Source of the DNA: Sulfurospirillum sp. UBA6790
Lineage (GTDB): Bacteria; Campylobacterota; Campylobacteria; Campylobacterales; Sulfurospirillaceae
NCBI GenBank assembly: GCA_002452855.1
Contig: DKFS01000082.1
Coordinates: forward strand, 1-23,976
Direction: 5' to 3'
Length of the DNA: 23,976 nucleotides
Shown here: one piece after another, positions 23,668 through 23,976 of the stretch
Layout: each line of letters begins with the position of its first letter
How positions within the stretch are numbered: position 1 is the first letter of the stretch
Made by a program: the position numbers and the translations under genes
The notes under the pieces: model-generated
The model's database searches: none
Told to the model about the DNA's origin: nothing
What the model saw: only the letters and a program-made list of their open reading frames with translations

Positions 23668-23976
23668 AGCGGTACCCAATACCTCGTAAATTTGAGATAC
23701 TCTCTTTACCAAAAATCTTTTTAAGATTATTGATATAGACGCGAATTGATCCCTCATTGATCTCTTCTGAACTGCTCCAAAGCGTTTCATGAATCATCTC
23801 TTTCGTGACAACTTTTCCACGCTCTTTGACTAATAAATACAGCAACTCAAAGTCTTTAAGATGGATATCTAACTCTTCACTTCCATAGAAAAGGCGTTTT
23901 CGGGCAAGATTGAGTTTATAAAGAGGGTCAATCACCAACCAGTCATCCACGATCCCTTTGGTACGCGTTAAAATTG
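23657..23976 (-). CDS. OmpR/PhoB-type response regulator, C-terminal part (cut by window edge)
   Basis: The frame stays open through the right edge without a start, reading ILTRTKGIVDDWLVIDPLYK into the window, so this is the 3' part of a longer gene. An internal GTG at 23950 is not the start. The 106 visible residues form a winged-helix DNA-binding domain: a beta strand with LDIHLKDFELLYLLVKERGKVVTKEMIHETLW, recognition helix GSIRVYINNLKKIF and wing LRGIGYRFE. The phospho-acceptor receiver domain lies outside the window. It pairs with the overlapping histidine kinase in one operon. Its target genes are unknown. Confidence 0.92.
   Translation of the reverse strand, partial: ILTRTKGIVDDWLVIDPLYKLNLARKRLFYGSEELDIHLKDFELLYLLVKERGKVVTKEMIHETLWSSSEEINEGSIRVYINNLKKIFGKESISNLRGIGYRFEK

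Noticed and set aside
1..23976. CRISPR arrays, insertion sequences, tRNA genes, phage or defence genes
   Set aside because: No spaced direct repeats, terminal inverted repeats with transposase, cloverleaf sequences or defence-type protein motifs were seen on either strand.

Overview
The window looks like chromosomal DNA from a Campylobacterota (epsilonproteobacterial) genome, most likely Sulfurospirillum or a close relative; the genus is a guess. The best evidence is the respiratory complex I (nuo) operon on the minus strand. It runs nuoA-B-C-D, then two short proteins where NuoE and NuoF normally sit, then nuoG-H-I-J. That replacement is characteristic of Campylobacter, Helicobacter and relatives. 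Moderate-to-low GC, tightly packed or overlapping genes and an AAGG/AGGAG ribosome-binding signal before most genes fit the same group. No tRNA, rRNA, CRISPR array, insertion sequence or phage gene is visible, and no gene-free stretch exceeds about 180 bases.

Layout. (1) 1-8203, minus strand: nuoA to the 5' end of nuoJ, which runs off the left edge. (2) 8288-10021, minus: a AAA+ ATPase with its own promoter and a TTG start. (3) 10118-14635, minus: a tightly spaced run of a Zur-like Fur-family regulator, a small lipoprotein, endonuclease IV (nfo), a FadL-type outer-membrane channel and an acyl-CoA ligase. (4) 14761-17213, plus: znuA-znuC-znuB, a zinc importer divergent from the regulator. Two near-palindromic 7-1-7 operators lie between them. 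(5) 17215-18120, minus: a DMT/EamA transporter. (6) 18302-18979, plus: a small c-type cytochrome followed by a small secreted Cys-containing protein that lacks a heme motif. (7) 19070-21612, plus: a polar amino acid ABC importer (ATPase, binding protein, permease); the permease carries an unusual extra periplasmic segment. (8) 21632-23976, minus: a PilZ protein, a short histidine kinase and the C-terminal part of an OmpR-type response regulator cut by the right edge.

How the genes work together. Complex I here probably takes electrons from a reduced carrier such as flavodoxin rather than NADH, because the NADH/FMN module is absent and NuoG has an enlarged ferredoxin-like domain. The zur/znu block is a self-contained zinc homeostasis unit, with a zinc-dependent DNA repair enzyme in the regulator's transcription unit. 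The FadL/ligase pair would take up and activate exogenous fatty acids or other hydrophobic acids. The rest is ordinary housekeeping and signalling.

No complete new system such as a defence island or secondary-metabolite cluster was found. The most interesting points are the non-canonical NuoG cluster set, the permease insert, the heme-less partner of the cytochrome, the paired operators, and an iterated palindrome (TTTACATGTAAA) inside coding sequence.
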